This document shows positions 17,294 to 25,869 of a DNA stretch of 32,343 bases, in pieces. The DNA comes from Ectothiorhodospira haloalkaliphila ATCC 51935 (GTDB taxonomy: Bacteria; Pseudomonadota; Gammaproteobacteria; Ectothiorhodospirales; Ectothiorhodospiraceae), in assembly GCF_000633935.1 (NCBI RefSeq), contig NZ_KK214996.1:605437-637779 (forward strand), given 5' to 3'. A model generated the notes under the pieces. It was not told the origin of the DNA. It ran no database searches and worked only from the letters and a program-made list of their open reading frames with translations. Numbering within the stretch: the first letter of the stretch is position 1; every line of letters begins with the position of its first letter. Position numbers and translations under genes: made by a program.

Positions 17294-18739
17294 GTGACGC
17301 CCGTGGGCCAGGAAATCGACAACACCCGCTTTACCCCCCGTGACGCCGAGCGGTTTCGGGAACTCGTGACCCAGGAGACACGCCTGGCCAGAGAAATGGC
17401 GAGGCAAGGCCACTTTGAGTCCGGTGAGCCGATGGCCGGATTCGAGATCGAGGCCTGGCTGGTGACCCCCGACGAGTTACCCGCCAGCCTCAACGAGCGC
17501 TTTCTGGCCCGCTTCGACGACCCCATGGCCACTCCGGAACTGGCCAGTTTCAACGTGGAACTCAACACCGAGGTCCACCCTCTCCGTGAACGCGTGCTGT
17601 CAGCCCTGCATCAGGAGATCCGCACCACCTGGGAACGGGCCTGCGACACCGCCGAGTCCCTGGATGCCCATTTCCTCATGATGGGCATTCTGCCCACCCT
17701 CATGCCCCGTGACCTGTGCCTGGACAACATGTCCGCCATGAAACGTTACCGGGCCCTGAATCGACAGGTGTTCCAGTCCCGCGAGGGCCGGCCGGTGCAC
17801 CTGGACATCAACGGCCGGGAACACCTGGTGCATGACCACAAGGATGTGATGCTTGAGGCTGCCACCACGTCTTTCCAGATTCATCTGCAAACCCCGTTGG
17901 AAGTGGCTCACCGGGTGTACAACGCCGCCATCGCGGTCTCTGCCCCCATGGTGGCGCTGAGTGCCAATGCCCCGTACCTGTTTGGCAAGGATCTGTGGGA
18001 AGAGACGCGCATCCCGGTGTTTGAACAGGCAGTGGAGGTCGGGGGCTTTCAGGATGCCGCGCGCGGTCCCATGCGCCGCGTGAGCTTCGGCTCCGGGTAT
18101 GCCCGCGAGTCCATCATGGAGTGCTTCCAGGAGAATCTGGACCATTTCCCTCCTCTGCTGCCCATGTGTGGCGACACACCGCCGGAGGCCTTTTCCCATC
18201 TGCGCCTGCACAATGGCACCATCTGGCGCTGGAACCGGCCACTGATCGGGTTCGGAGCCAGCGGCAGACCTCATATCCGTATCGAACACCGCGTCATGCC
18301 CGCCGGCCCCACGCTCACCGACAGCATCGCCAATGCGGCCTTCTTTTACGGGCTGGTGGAGGATCTGGTGAGCTCCGCCGGGGGCGCCGAGGCCCTGCTT
18401 GACTTCGCCACCGCCAAGGACAATTTCTACCTGGCCGCCCGACATGGCCTGGAGGCACATCTGCACTGGAATTCAAAGGACCGCATCAGTGCCCGGGAAT
18501 TGATCCTCAAGGACCTGCTACCCCGGGCCCGCCGCGGCCTGCAGCATCTGGGCGTGGCACAGGCCGACGCCCACCATTATCTGGAGGTGGTTGCCGAGCG
18601 GGTGCAGGCCCGCGCCACCGCCAGCCACTGGCAAAGGGCCTGGGTCAAGGCCCATGGCCGGGACATGGCGGGCCTGACCCGGGCCTACCGCCTCCATCAG
18701 ATGACCGACGAACCGGTCCACCAATGGCCCCTGCCCTGA
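17294..18739 (+). CDS. GCS2-family glutamate--cysteine ligase-like carboxylate-amine ligase
   Basis: Member of the GCS2 family (YbdK/plant-type GshA relatives), which form an amide bond between a gamma-carboxylate, usually glutamate, and an amine with ATP. The length is 481 residues from a GTG at 17294. Visible family motifs are GFEIEAWL (about 49-56), the glutamate-rich FNVELNTEVHPL, the HLQTPLEVAHRVYNA region, SANAPYLFGKDL, the LHNGTIWRWNRPLIGF loop and RIEHRVMPAGPT. True GshA activity is possible, but the family also makes other gamma-glutamyl compounds. The gene lies 10 bp before an M14/AspA-type zinc hydrolase. GCS2 ligases and such peptidases are known to co-occur in amidoligase clusters, so a modified amino acid or peptide product is plausible. 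Confidence 0.85.
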   Translation: MTPVGQEIDNTRFTPRDAERFRELVTQETRLAREMARQGHFESGEPMAGFEIEAWLVTPDELPASLNERFLARFDDPMATPELASFNVELNTEVHPLRERVLSALHQEIRTTWERACDTAESLDAHFLMMGILPTLMPRDLCLDNMSAMKRYRALNRQVFQSREGRPVHLDINGREHLVHDHKDVMLEAATTSFQIHLQTPLEVAHRVYNAAIAVSAPMVALSANAPYLFGKDLWEETRIPVFEQAVEVGGFQDAARGPMRRVSFGSGYARESIMECFQENLDHFPPLLPMCGDTPPEAFSHLRLHNGTIWRWNRPLIGFGASGRPHIRIEHRVMPAGPTLTDSIANAAFFYGLVEDLVSSAGGAEALLDFATAKDNFYLAARHGLEAHLHWNSKDRISARELILKDLLPRARRGLQHLGVAQADAHHYLEVVAERVQARATASHWQRAWVKAHGRDMAGLTRAYRLHQMTDEPVHQWPLP

Positions 18740-18749
18740 CGGCAATCCC

Positions 18750-19766
18750 ATGCTCAAGTACTACGACACACTCCCCGAAGGCTTCACCCAGACCCCGCCC
18801 GGGCAGATCCATGAGCTGCTACCGGCGCCCACCCTGATTCACCTCCAGGGTCGGCGCGAGCCGCCGCTGTTCATTTCCGTACTATTGCACGGCAATGAGC
18901 CGGTGGGCCTGCAGGCCGTTCAAGCCCTGCTGCAAGACCTGCCTGCCTCCGGCTTGCCCCGCTCCCTCTACCTGTTTGTGGGCAATGTGCAAGCCGCCGC
19001 AAAGGGCGTGCGCCGCCTGCCGGGCCAGCCTGACTTCAATCGCGTCTGGCCGGGCACCGACCATCCGGAATGCGCGGAAACCGACCTGATGCGGCAGGTG
19101 GTGGACACCGTGACCCGGGGGCCGCTGTTCGCCAGCGTGGACGTGCACAACAATACCGGCCTGAACCCGCACTACGCCTGCGTGAACCGGCTGGACAACC
19201 GCTTCCTGCAGCTGGCCACCCTGTTTGGCCGGACCGTGGTGTACTTCATTCGCCCCCGGGGCGTGCAATCCATGGCCCTGGCCGCCCATTGCCCGGCAGT
19301 CACCCTGGAATGCGGCAAGCCGGAGGACGCCCACGGCATCGAGCATGCCCGGGATTACCTCCACGCCTGCCTGAATCTGGCGGACATCCCCGACTCTCCG
19401 GTGGCCCACCACGACCTGGATCTGTTCCACACGGTTGCCCAGGTGAAGGTCCCCGACTCCGTGAAGATCAGTTTCACCCCTGGCGAGGCCGAGCTGATCT
19501 TCGACCCGGACCTGGACCACATGAACTTTCGGGAACTGCCATCGGGCACCGTGCTGGCCAGGGTCAATTCAAGCCAGCCGCTGCACCTGCTGGCCCACGA
19601 CGAGCAGGGCGTGGACGTCACTCCCCGCTATTTCGAAACCATCCGCGACCGCCTCGTGCTCACCCGCCGGGTGATGCCCTCCATGCTCACCCTGGACGAG
19701 ACCATCATCCGCCAGGACTGCCTGTGCTACCTGATGGAGCGCATGGCACCGCCAGCCAGCCGTTAG
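18750..19766 (+). CDS. M14-family zinc hydrolase (succinylglutamate desuccinylase/aspartoacylase-like)
   Basis: A zinc-dependent amide hydrolase of 338 residues, AstE/AspA type. The zinc ligands are His47 and Glu50 in LLHGNEPVG and His133 in SVDVHNNTG. The likely catalytic glutamate is Glu187 in VTLECGK. The ring of NRVWPGT and GLNPHY motifs fits carboxypeptidase-like members that remove an acyl or glutamyl group from an amino acid. A beta-rich C-terminal domain follows from about residue 230. It follows the GCS2 ligase by 10 bp and probably acts on a product or precursor of that enzyme. It is not likely to be AstE of arginine catabolism, because no ast genes are present. Confidence 0.85.
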   Translation: MLKYYDTLPEGFTQTPPGQIHELLPAPTLIHLQGRREPPLFISVLLHGNEPVGLQAVQALLQDLPASGLPRSLYLFVGNVQAAAKGVRRLPGQPDFNRVWPGTDHPECAETDLMRQVVDTVTRGPLFASVDVHNNTGLNPHYACVNRLDNRFLQLATLFGRTVVYFIRPRGVQSMALAAHCPAVTLECGKPEDAHGIEHARDYLHACLNLADIPDSPVAHHDLDLFHTVAQVKVPDSVKISFTPGEAELIFDPDLDHMNFRELPSGTVLARVNSSQPLHLLAHDEQGVDVTPRYFETIRDRLVLTRRVMPSMLTLDETIIRQDCLCYLMERMAPPASR

Positions 19767-19772
19767 GGGCCA

Positions 19773-19796
19773 GGGGACGGATTCAAATACGTCCCC
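19773..19796. repeat. REP-like palindrome or bidirectional terminator
   Basis: GGGGACG (19773-19779) and CGTCCCC (19790-19796) form a perfect 7-bp stem. An ATT/AAT inner pairing continues it around a two-base loop, with one G-A mismatch. It lies between the convergent M14 hydrolase and zinc peptidase genes. The GGGGAC...GTCCCC form resembles dispersed palindromes seen in many proteobacterial genomes. It lacks a T-tract, so a repeat is as likely as a terminator. Confidence 0.5.
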
Positions 19797-19822
19797 ATGG
19801 AGACTGGACTGCGGAGCCCCCA

Positions 19823-20527
19823 TCAACGCCGGATCAAGGCCAGCCAGCGCCACATATTCAGCACCGAGGCCAACGCCGTGGCCACATAGGTGAAGGCGCA
19901 GGCAGTGAGGATGCGCCGGGCGGCGCGCTGATCCCGGGGCGGAATGTAGCCCATGGCCAGGATGGGCATGGCGCGGCGGTAACTGGCATCCAGCTCCACC
20001 GGCAGCGTCACCAGATGCACCAGGGCCGACACTCCGAAGGAAACCACCCCCACCAGGAGCACGAAACCAGCGCCCACCGGCGAGCGGGTCAGCACGGCCA
20101 TCACCGGCACCAGCATCATCACCCAGGCCCCGATGCGTTCCGCCTGCTGGGCGGAACGCGCCAGGGTGGAACGAATCTGCAACGGCGCATAGCCCTCGGC
20201 ATGCTGCAGCGCATGACCCACCTCGTGGGCAGCCACTGTCACGGCGGTGAGTGAACGGCCATCATGGTTCTGCGGCGACAGACGCACGGCGCGGGCCTGG
20301 GGATCATAATGATCGCCTGCCTCGGTCACTTCCACGATCACATCGTTCAGGCCTCGTCGATCCAGCAGATGCCGCGCCAGCTCACCGCCGGTACCCGGAA
20401 AATCCTCACGCTCGTCGCTGTAATGACGCAGAACCGAACGGGCAATGAAGGCCGGCAGGAAGAACAACGCCAGCAACAGGGTAAGAGCCAGAAAGACCAC
20501 CACGGCGGTCGCACTCCCGGAATGCAC
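19823..20527 (-). CDS. YugP-type neutral zinc metallopeptidase
   Basis: A membrane metallopeptidase of 234 residues (Zn_peptidase_2 family, Bacillus YugP). An N-terminal helix (about 8-29) is followed by a domain with the zinc motif HEVGH at 101-105. Two or three further helices follow (about 134-150, 154-175, 210-228). The VELDASYRRAMPIL segment after the third helix supplies the conserved acidic ligand region. The start is a GTG at 20527; the family substrate is unknown. It lies 89 bp downstream of the ZIP transporter on the same strand, with a hairpin between them. Confidence 0.9.
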   Translation of the reverse strand: MHSGSATAVVVFLALTLLLALFFLPAFIARSVLRHYSDEREDFPGTGGELARHLLDRRGLNDVIVEVTEAGDHYDPQARAVRLSPQNHDGRSLTAVTVAAHEVGHALQHAEGYAPLQIRSTLARSAQQAERIGAWVMMLVPVMAVLTRSPVGAGFVLLVGVVSFGVSALVHLVTLPVELDASYRRAMPILAMGYIPPRDQRAARRILTACAFTYVATALASVLNMWRWLALIRR

Positions 20528-20561
20528 ACGGCATCAGTCTACAACGGACACAGCCCGTCAC

Positions 20562-20583
20562 CGAAGAAACCCGCATCCGGGTG
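20562..20583 (-). terminator. Candidate rho-independent terminator after the ZIP gene
   Basis: Read on the minus strand, an ACCCG/CGGGT stem closes a GATG tetraloop and is followed by TTTCTTC. It lies 35 bp after the ZIP transporter's stop codon. The stem is short and the T-run is interrupted, so termination may be partial. Confidence 0.4.
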
Positions 20584-20616
20584 TGGGGGCTGGGCAGGAC
20601 CGGCGTGGGCGGTCGG

Positions 20617-21531
20617 TCACCCCAAGGCCAGGTCGATGGCGATCAGGGCAATGAAGCCGATCAGTACACCCAGGGTCGCCTTGGCCTCGTGGCCCTTGCG
20701 GTGGGATTCCGGGATGATCTCGTGACTGATCACGAAGAGCATGGCACCCGCCGCAAAGGCCAGTCCCCAGGGCAGCAGGAATTCCATCACCGAAACCGCT
20801 GTCGCCCCAATCAGCCCGCCCACCGGCTGCACCAGCCCGGTCAACAGGGTCACACCGAAGGCTGTGGCCTTGCTGTAGCCCAGCGACAACAGGGCAATGG
20901 CGACCACCAGCCCCTCGGGCATGTTCTGCAGGCCGATGGCCACGGCCAGGGTCATGCCGTCACTGACATCGCCGCCGAAACCCACCCCCACCGCCAGCCC
21001 TTCGGGCAGGTTATGCAGGGCAATGGCGAAGATGAACAGGTACACGCGGCGGATCTTCATGGGGTCGGCACCGCTCTGAGGGCCGATCATGAAGTGCTCA
21101 TGGGGCACCAGCCGGTGCAGCAACAACAGGAAGCCGCCGCCCAGTCCCATGCCCACCGCCAGCACCATGATGGCCATGCCCACGGCGCCATACTGAGCCT
21201 CGGCACCCTCCACGGCGGGCAGCACCAACTCAAAGGCGGTGGCCGCCAGCATCACCCCGGCGCCGAAGCCCATCATGGCATCCTCCACCGACTGGGGGAT
21301 GCGGCGCAGGAAGAAAATGGGGATGGCCCCCACGGCGGTGAATAGCCCGGCCACCAGACTGGCGAGAAGGCCGATCTGGATGGTTCCCATGCCCGAAACC
21401 CAGTCCTCGATCCGGGGCCAGGTCACCGAGACCATGAGAATGAACAGCACCAGGACCACCAGCGAGATGGTCACGCCCGGCCAGGACACCCGTGCGCCGT
21501 CCTGAATCACTTCCACCTTGGATTGGTTCAT
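20617..21531 (-). CDS. ZIP-family divalent metal transporter
   Basis: A ZIP (ZupT/GufA-like) importer of zinc or other divalent metals, 304 residues with about eight helices. The metal-binding helix IV motif ALHNLPEGLAVGVGF and the helix V motif QNMPEGLVVA are both present, as is FVISHEIIPESHR near the C-terminus. An extra N-terminal helix (about 20-37) precedes the first core helix. The ATG at 21531 is preferred because GGA lies 7 bases upstream; an ATG at 21543 is also possible. It is transcribed toward the zinc peptidase gene, so metal supply to that enzyme is conceivable. Confidence 0.92.
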   Translation of the reverse strand: MNQSKVEVIQDGARVSWPGVTISLVVLVLFILMVSVTWPRIEDWVSGMGTIQIGLLASLVAGLFTAVGAIPIFFLRRIPQSVEDAMMGFGAGVMLAATAFELVLPAVEGAEAQYGAVGMAIMVLAVGMGLGGGFLLLLHRLVPHEHFMIGPQSGADPMKIRRVYLFIFAIALHNLPEGLAVGVGFGGDVSDGMTLAVAIGLQNMPEGLVVAIALLSLGYSKATAFGVTLLTGLVQPVGGLIGATAVSVMEFLLPWGLAFAAGAMLFVISHEIIPESHRKGHEAKATLGVLIGFIALIAIDLALG

Positions 21532-21610
21532 GCGAGATTCCATCAATGGGATCAAAATAACCCCATCATGATAACGTGATCAGGCAAGCCCCTCATCCAA
21601 CGCATTCCCC

Positions 21611-23812
21611 TCAGTCAATCAGATCAAGGCGCAACCTGCCCTCGGTCTCCCATTGCCGCAGACGCGCCTGGGCTTCTTCCGGGGCCAGTCCACCCTGCTC
21701 CATCAGGACCTCGCTCAGGGCCGTGCGTACCCCCTCGCCCAGGGTCTTGGCATTGCCACAGGCATAAAGCACGGCGTTCCTGGCGTGCAGCCACTCCCAC
21801 AGGGTCCGGGCCTCGGCACGCATGCGATCCTGCACGTATCCGCCCCCATCAGGATCACGGGAAAACGCCGTATCCAGGCGGGTGAGCACCCCCGCGGCCC
21901 GCCACCGCTCCAGTTGTTCGCCATGGAAATAATCGCCGGCCCGCTTGCGGTTACCGAAGATCAGCCAGGCGGGCCCCGAGCGCAGCCCCTGGGCCTGTTC
22001 CTCCAGGAAACCCACGAAGGGGGCGATGCCGCAGCCGGCGGCGATCATGATCATGGGACGGGCGGGGTCTTCGGGCGGATTGAAATCCGGATGGGGACGC
22101 AGGGTGGCATCCAGGGTGTCGCCCTCTTTCAAACCACGGCAGAGCAGGCCCGAGGCCTTGCCCCAGCAATCATTGCCCTTGGCGTCCTGGCGGGTCGTCA
22201 AGGCCACCGTGAGCAATAACCGACGTGGATCCACCTCGCTGCTGCTGCCGATGGAATAGGGACGCCCCGGCTCCCCTTCCCCGGGGGCCACAAGCAGCAG
22301 GTCACCCGGACGGAAGGTCAGGGGTTCCGCGCTGCGCCAGTCCAGGCTCCACACCTCGTGAGTGACAGGGTCGTCGGGATCATTGAGTTGCTGGCGCCGC
22401 TTGAGCGTGAGCGTGACAGGTTGATCCCCTCGAGGGGCTTCCACGGCACCGGGGGTAACGCCCACATCCTCGCCCACATCCTGCAACCAGCGCGTCCAGG
22501 GCTCGGCCGGCTCGCGGTCCACCCTGACCAGAGGCAGGCACTCTTCTGCACCGGCCTGCCGCAGGGCATCGCGCAGGGTGAGGCCGCCGGCACAAAAGTG
22601 CGTGTAGCTGGAATCCCCCAGGGCCAGCACGGCGAACCGCACGCCCTTCAGGTTCGCACCCTCAAGTGCCTTGAGAAAACTACGGGCCGGCTCCGGCACC
22701 TGACCGTCTCCGGCGGTGGAGGCAATCAGGTACACCCGTCTGAAGGCCTTGAGTTCAGAGGCGTCGAGCCCCGCCAGGGACGCACCCATCACCCGGGCGC
22801 CGCCATCACGCAGGGCTTCGGTGGTGGCCTGCGCCAGTCGCGCCGCCGTACCCGTCTGGCTGGCCCAGGCCACCAGGATATCGGCGTCCGCGTCGCCGGT
22901 ACGACGTCGGGACTGCAGTCCGCGCCGCCCCCAGGAAACCAGCCCGGTCAACATCAGCACCATGAGCAACGCCGAAGCCAGCAGGTTCAGGGCACCCGAC
23001 CAGCCGCCAGCCCAGGTCCCCTCGTGCAGTTCCGTGACCAGACCGGGATAACGCCCCACCTGAGTCACATGGTCACGCGTCACCACAAAGGCGACCGCTT
23101 CGCCTCCGGCCTGGCCATTGATGGCCACGGCCGCGGTCTGCATGCGCCGGGCATCCCGGACATGGGTGAGCCCCCCCTCCTGGACGGCCCGCTCAATGGC
23201 CTGAGCCATGGGCATGTGCCCCTGATCGCGGTCCACCGCAGGGAACTGTGGCGTACCCAAGGAGAGGGCCATCATCACCCCAGTGGCCGACACCATGAGC
23301 ACCAAGGGAAACCCCACCCAGCCCAGCACCGTGTGCCAACCCACCAGGGTGTGGCGCAAACGGGGCCAGGACAGCAGGGGGCCAACGATGATCACCAGCA
23401 CCATCAGATAGGTGGCAATGTCCACGACGATGTCCAGGTCCAGCAGCAGGTGCTTGTGCAGGTGCTGTACGGTATGGAAGAAATCGGCGCCGATGGCGCG
23501 TTCCTCCAGACGCTGACCGGTCTCCATCTGGAAGGCGTGCCATTCCCGCTGCCCCTGGCGACTGAACTCCACCAGGGCGATGCCCGGTTCCTCGAACTCC
23601 AACGCCCGTGAACGAGCCTGGGGATCGACCCGGGCAAGGACCTGCAGCAGCCTTTCCACCTCCACCGGCTCCTGGGCCTCAGGGCCGGAAGACGCGTCCT
23701 TGATCATGGGGGCAAAGGAGAGGATGGCGCCGGTGACGATGATCAGCGCAAAAAGCGGCAATAGCAGCAACGTCAACCAACGATGCGACCAGACCAGAAT
23801 CTTCTTGATCAT
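21611..23812 (-). CDS. PepSY membrane flavoreductase (PepSY-flavodoxin-FAD/NAD reductase fusion)
   Basis: A 733-residue inner-membrane reductase, probably acting on ferric siderophore or heme at the membrane. A PepSY-type membrane part (about 1-300) has four helices with histidines suited to heme binding (His10, His113, His117, His119/121, His160). A flavodoxin domain (about 311-450) has the ASQTGTAARLA FMN loop and LALGDSSYTHFC. A sulfite-reductase/CPR-type domain (about 465-733) has RPYSIGSS for FAD, AAGCGIAPFVGFLEE for NAD(P)H and YACGNAKTLGEG near the end. GAGGTG lies 4 bases before the ATG. It is the last gene of the receptor locus, 224 bp after the related 556-residue protein. Confidence 0.88.
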   Translation of the reverse strand: MIKKILVWSHRWLTLLLLPLFALIIVTGAILSFAPMIKDASSGPEAQEPVEVERLLQVLARVDPQARSRALEFEEPGIALVEFSRQGQREWHAFQMETGQRLEERAIGADFFHTVQHLHKHLLLDLDIVVDIATYLMVLVIIVGPLLSWPRLRHTLVGWHTVLGWVGFPLVLMVSATGVMMALSLGTPQFPAVDRDQGHMPMAQAIERAVQEGGLTHVRDARRMQTAAVAINGQAGGEAVAFVVTRDHVTQVGRYPGLVTELHEGTWAGGWSGALNLLASALLMVLMLTGLVSWGRRGLQSRRRTGDADADILVAWASQTGTAARLAQATTEALRDGGARVMGASLAGLDASELKAFRRVYLIASTAGDGQVPEPARSFLKALEGANLKGVRFAVLALGDSSYTHFCAGGLTLRDALRQAGAEECLPLVRVDREPAEPWTRWLQDVGEDVGVTPGAVEAPRGDQPVTLTLKRRQQLNDPDDPVTHEVWSLDWRSAEPLTFRPGDLLLVAPGEGEPGRPYSIGSSSEVDPRRLLLTVALTTRQDAKGNDCWGKASGLLCRGLKEGDTLDATLRPHPDFNPPEDPARPMIMIAAGCGIAPFVGFLEEQAQGLRSGPAWLIFGNRKRAGDYFHGEQLERWRAAGVLTRLDTAFSRDPDGGGYVQDRMRAEARTLWEWLHARNAVLYACGNAKTLGEGVRTALSEVLMEQGGLAPEEAQARLRQWETEGRLRLDLID

Positions 23813-24036
23813 GAAACACCTCTACCACCAGGGCGCAGACGATCCACCTACCCATCAATCTACCGCACACCGCAAGCAAGCGCCGGCCTCTCAGCCATGG
23901 CCTGCCGCACCAGGTTCATTGTCCGGCATGTGCCCCCATCCATGCACGGGGTCGATGGCCTGGCGGCTGGATATCGTGGTGTTCGGAGCCCTGGCCGGGC
24001 GCTTCTTGAAACGCCCCTACGGTTTTATCAAAGCCA

Positions 24037-25707
24037 CTAGGCCTCCGACGGCGCCTTCTGATGCGAGCCTCCGGATAAAGCCATCGAAGGCAACAGGTCC
24101 TGCCATTGAGCCAGTGCGGCCTCGGGACGGTTACCGTCCATTTCAATGCGGGATACCAGGGCCTTTGCACCACAGGATCGCAGCCAGACATCCAGATCCC
24201 GCCCAAAGGCGCAGAAATGGGGATAGCCGCGATCACCCAGCGCCAGCAGCGCATACTCCAGCGTGCTCAGATCCGGGCATTGTCGTTCCATCAAGCTGAC
24301 AAAGGGTCGGGCCGGCGCAGGTGCCTCACCCTCACCGAAGGTGGAGGCGATGAACAACACGCGCCCCATGTCCTTGAGGTCATTCGGGGTCAGCGTGCCC
24401 AGTGGGTGGACTGCCACGGCAAGGCCGGCGGCCTGTAACGCCTCGGCCGTCTTCCAGGCCTGGGTCTGGGCGTTGCCGGTCTGGCTGGCAAAGACCACAT
24501 GGATGCGCTCGCCCTCCCCGCCGCTGCTGTCGCCCGAGGGCTTCAGTCCGGCCTGAAGCAGGGCCGACCGGGCCACCTGGGCCTTGCGGCGGCGATCGAT
24601 GTACAGCACCAGCCCCGTGATGGCAAACAGGGGCATGATCAGGCTGGCCACCATCATGGCGATGCGGCCGGGCATGCCGAAGAACGAGCCACTGTGCAGC
24701 GGCAGCATGCTGGACATGAGCTTTTCATTCAGGGGACGGTCCGCATAGCGGACATGGTTTTGCACGTCGCCGGTGCCGGCCGCCAGGGTCAGGCGGTTCC
24801 AGGCCCGCTCATGGGCCGGCCGGGGGTCGAAATACATGAACTGATAGTCTCCCCCCGGCTGGGGCAGACGCAGGGTGGCGGTGGAATAGCCCAGCGGGGC
24901 CACTTGCTCGAAGGTCTGCCAGATGGCGTTCACCTGATCAAGGCGGTCACCGGGGGCCTCTTCCCCGGCCCGGCCACCGGTATCGCCTTCCTGTGTGCGC
25001 TGTGGGGGAGCCTGACGCACCGGCATGGGGACGCCGCTGAGTTCATGCAGACCCGCCCGGTACCAGTCATAGGACCAGTACAGACCCGTCAGGGCCGCCA
25101 GCAGGTACAGAGGCAACACCCAGGTACCCACCACCCCATGCATGCTGGAGACGAACCCGCGCCCCGAGCGGCGAAAACTGAAAGTGAACCAACCGGCCAG
25201 GGCCTTCCAGGACCGGGGCCAGCGCAGGTAGATGCCCGACAGCACCAGGATCATCAGCATGATGGTGGCCGCCCCGGTGATCTGCTTTCCCACATCCCCC
25301 ATCAGCAGCCAGCGATGCAGGCGCTGCAGGGTGCGGAAGAAGGCCTGCCCCTTGAGTTCGGCGCCGATCAGTTCACCGGTGTAGGGATTGAAGTAGTGAT
25401 TGACCCCGCGGCGGGCCTGAGGCCCGTCACCGGCCACGTTCACGGTGGCCGCATCCCGGGGGTCGGAGGACAGGCGCAGGGCATTGATCTGCCGTTCCGG
25501 CAGGACCTCTTGGGCCTGTCGCAGCAAGGCCTCCGGAGACAGGCGTTGTGTGTCCAGGGGCTCCACCCGCAGGACATCACTGTTGATGGCGCGGATGATC
25601 TCCCGCTCGAAGGTCAACATTCCCCCGGTCACGCCGAGGATGATCAGCACGACACCGACCGTGATGCCCATGAACCAGTGAAGCTGGAACCAGAGTGTGC
25701 GTAGCAT
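24037..25707 (-). CDS. PepSY-flavodoxin membrane protein lacking a reductase domain
   Basis: A 556-residue paralogue of the downstream PepSY flavoreductase. Its PepSY membrane part (about 1-372) has four helices with histidines at 10, 131, 190 and 338, and a periplasmic PepSY domain between helices 1 and 2. A flavodoxin domain (about 402-545) has the ASQTGNAQTQAWKTAEAL FMN loop, STFGEGEAPAPA and LALGDRGYPHFCAFG. The protein then ends: no FAD- or NAD-binding domain is present. It must therefore receive electrons from another protein, possibly the reductase domain of the 733-residue neighbour. It lies 162 bp after the TonB receptor, a gap that holds a REP doublet. Confidence 0.87.
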   Translation of the reverse strand: MLRTLWFQLHWFMGITVGVVLIILGVTGGMLTFEREIIRAINSDVLRVEPLDTQRLSPEALLRQAQEVLPERQINALRLSSDPRDAATVNVAGDGPQARRGVNHYFNPYTGELIGAELKGQAFFRTLQRLHRWLLMGDVGKQITGAATIMLMILVLSGIYLRWPRSWKALAGWFTFSFRRSGRGFVSSMHGVVGTWVLPLYLLAALTGLYWSYDWYRAGLHELSGVPMPVRQAPPQRTQEGDTGGRAGEEAPGDRLDQVNAIWQTFEQVAPLGYSTATLRLPQPGGDYQFMYFDPRPAHERAWNRLTLAAGTGDVQNHVRYADRPLNEKLMSSMLPLHSGSFFGMPGRIAMMVASLIMPLFAITGLVLYIDRRRKAQVARSALLQAGLKPSGDSSGGEGERIHVVFASQTGNAQTQAWKTAEALQAAGLAVAVHPLGTLTPNDLKDMGRVLFIASTFGEGEAPAPARPFVSLMERQCPDLSTLEYALLALGDRGYPHFCAFGRDLDVWLRSCGAKALVSRIEMDGNRPEAALAQWQDLLPSMALSGGSHQKAPSEA

Positions 25708-25771
25708 GAAAGAGTGCGCCTGCGTATCAAGAGGGAAAGGCGAGAAACCACTGCTGAATAGAGTGAGCCCC

Positions 25772-25849
25772 GTGGGAGCCGGCCTGCCGGCGAATGTCTC
25801 AGCCGGGTACTTTCCGTCCAGTTCATTCGCGGCCGAGGGCCGCTCCCAC
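25772..25849. repeat. REP doublet in inverted orientation (REPIN-like)
   Basis: Two REP units face each other: 25772-25796 (plus) and 25824-25849 (minus). Each starts with GTGGGAG, has its own internal hairpin, and ends with CGAATG. The internal stems differ but stay paired: GCCGGC-CT-GCCGGC in one and GCGGCC-CTC-GGCCGC in the other. That compensatory change points to selection or mobility as a hairpin. The head GTGGGAGC and tail resemble Pseudomonas-type REP sequences moved by RAYT (TnpA-REP) proteins. It lies between the receptor gene and the PepSY-flavodoxin gene. Confidence 0.85.
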
Positions 25850-25869
25850 AGGGACTTGCCCGCTTCAAA

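Noticed and set aside
23813-24036. 224-bp gap between the two PepSY genes, searched for a small membrane protein
   Set aside because: No frame encodes a hydrophobic or otherwise convincing protein; a GGGCG/CGCCC hairpin is present but has no T-tract.
24499-25704. 401-codon plus-strand open frame opposite the PepSY-flavodoxin gene
   Set aside because: Antisense shadow with no recognisable domain.
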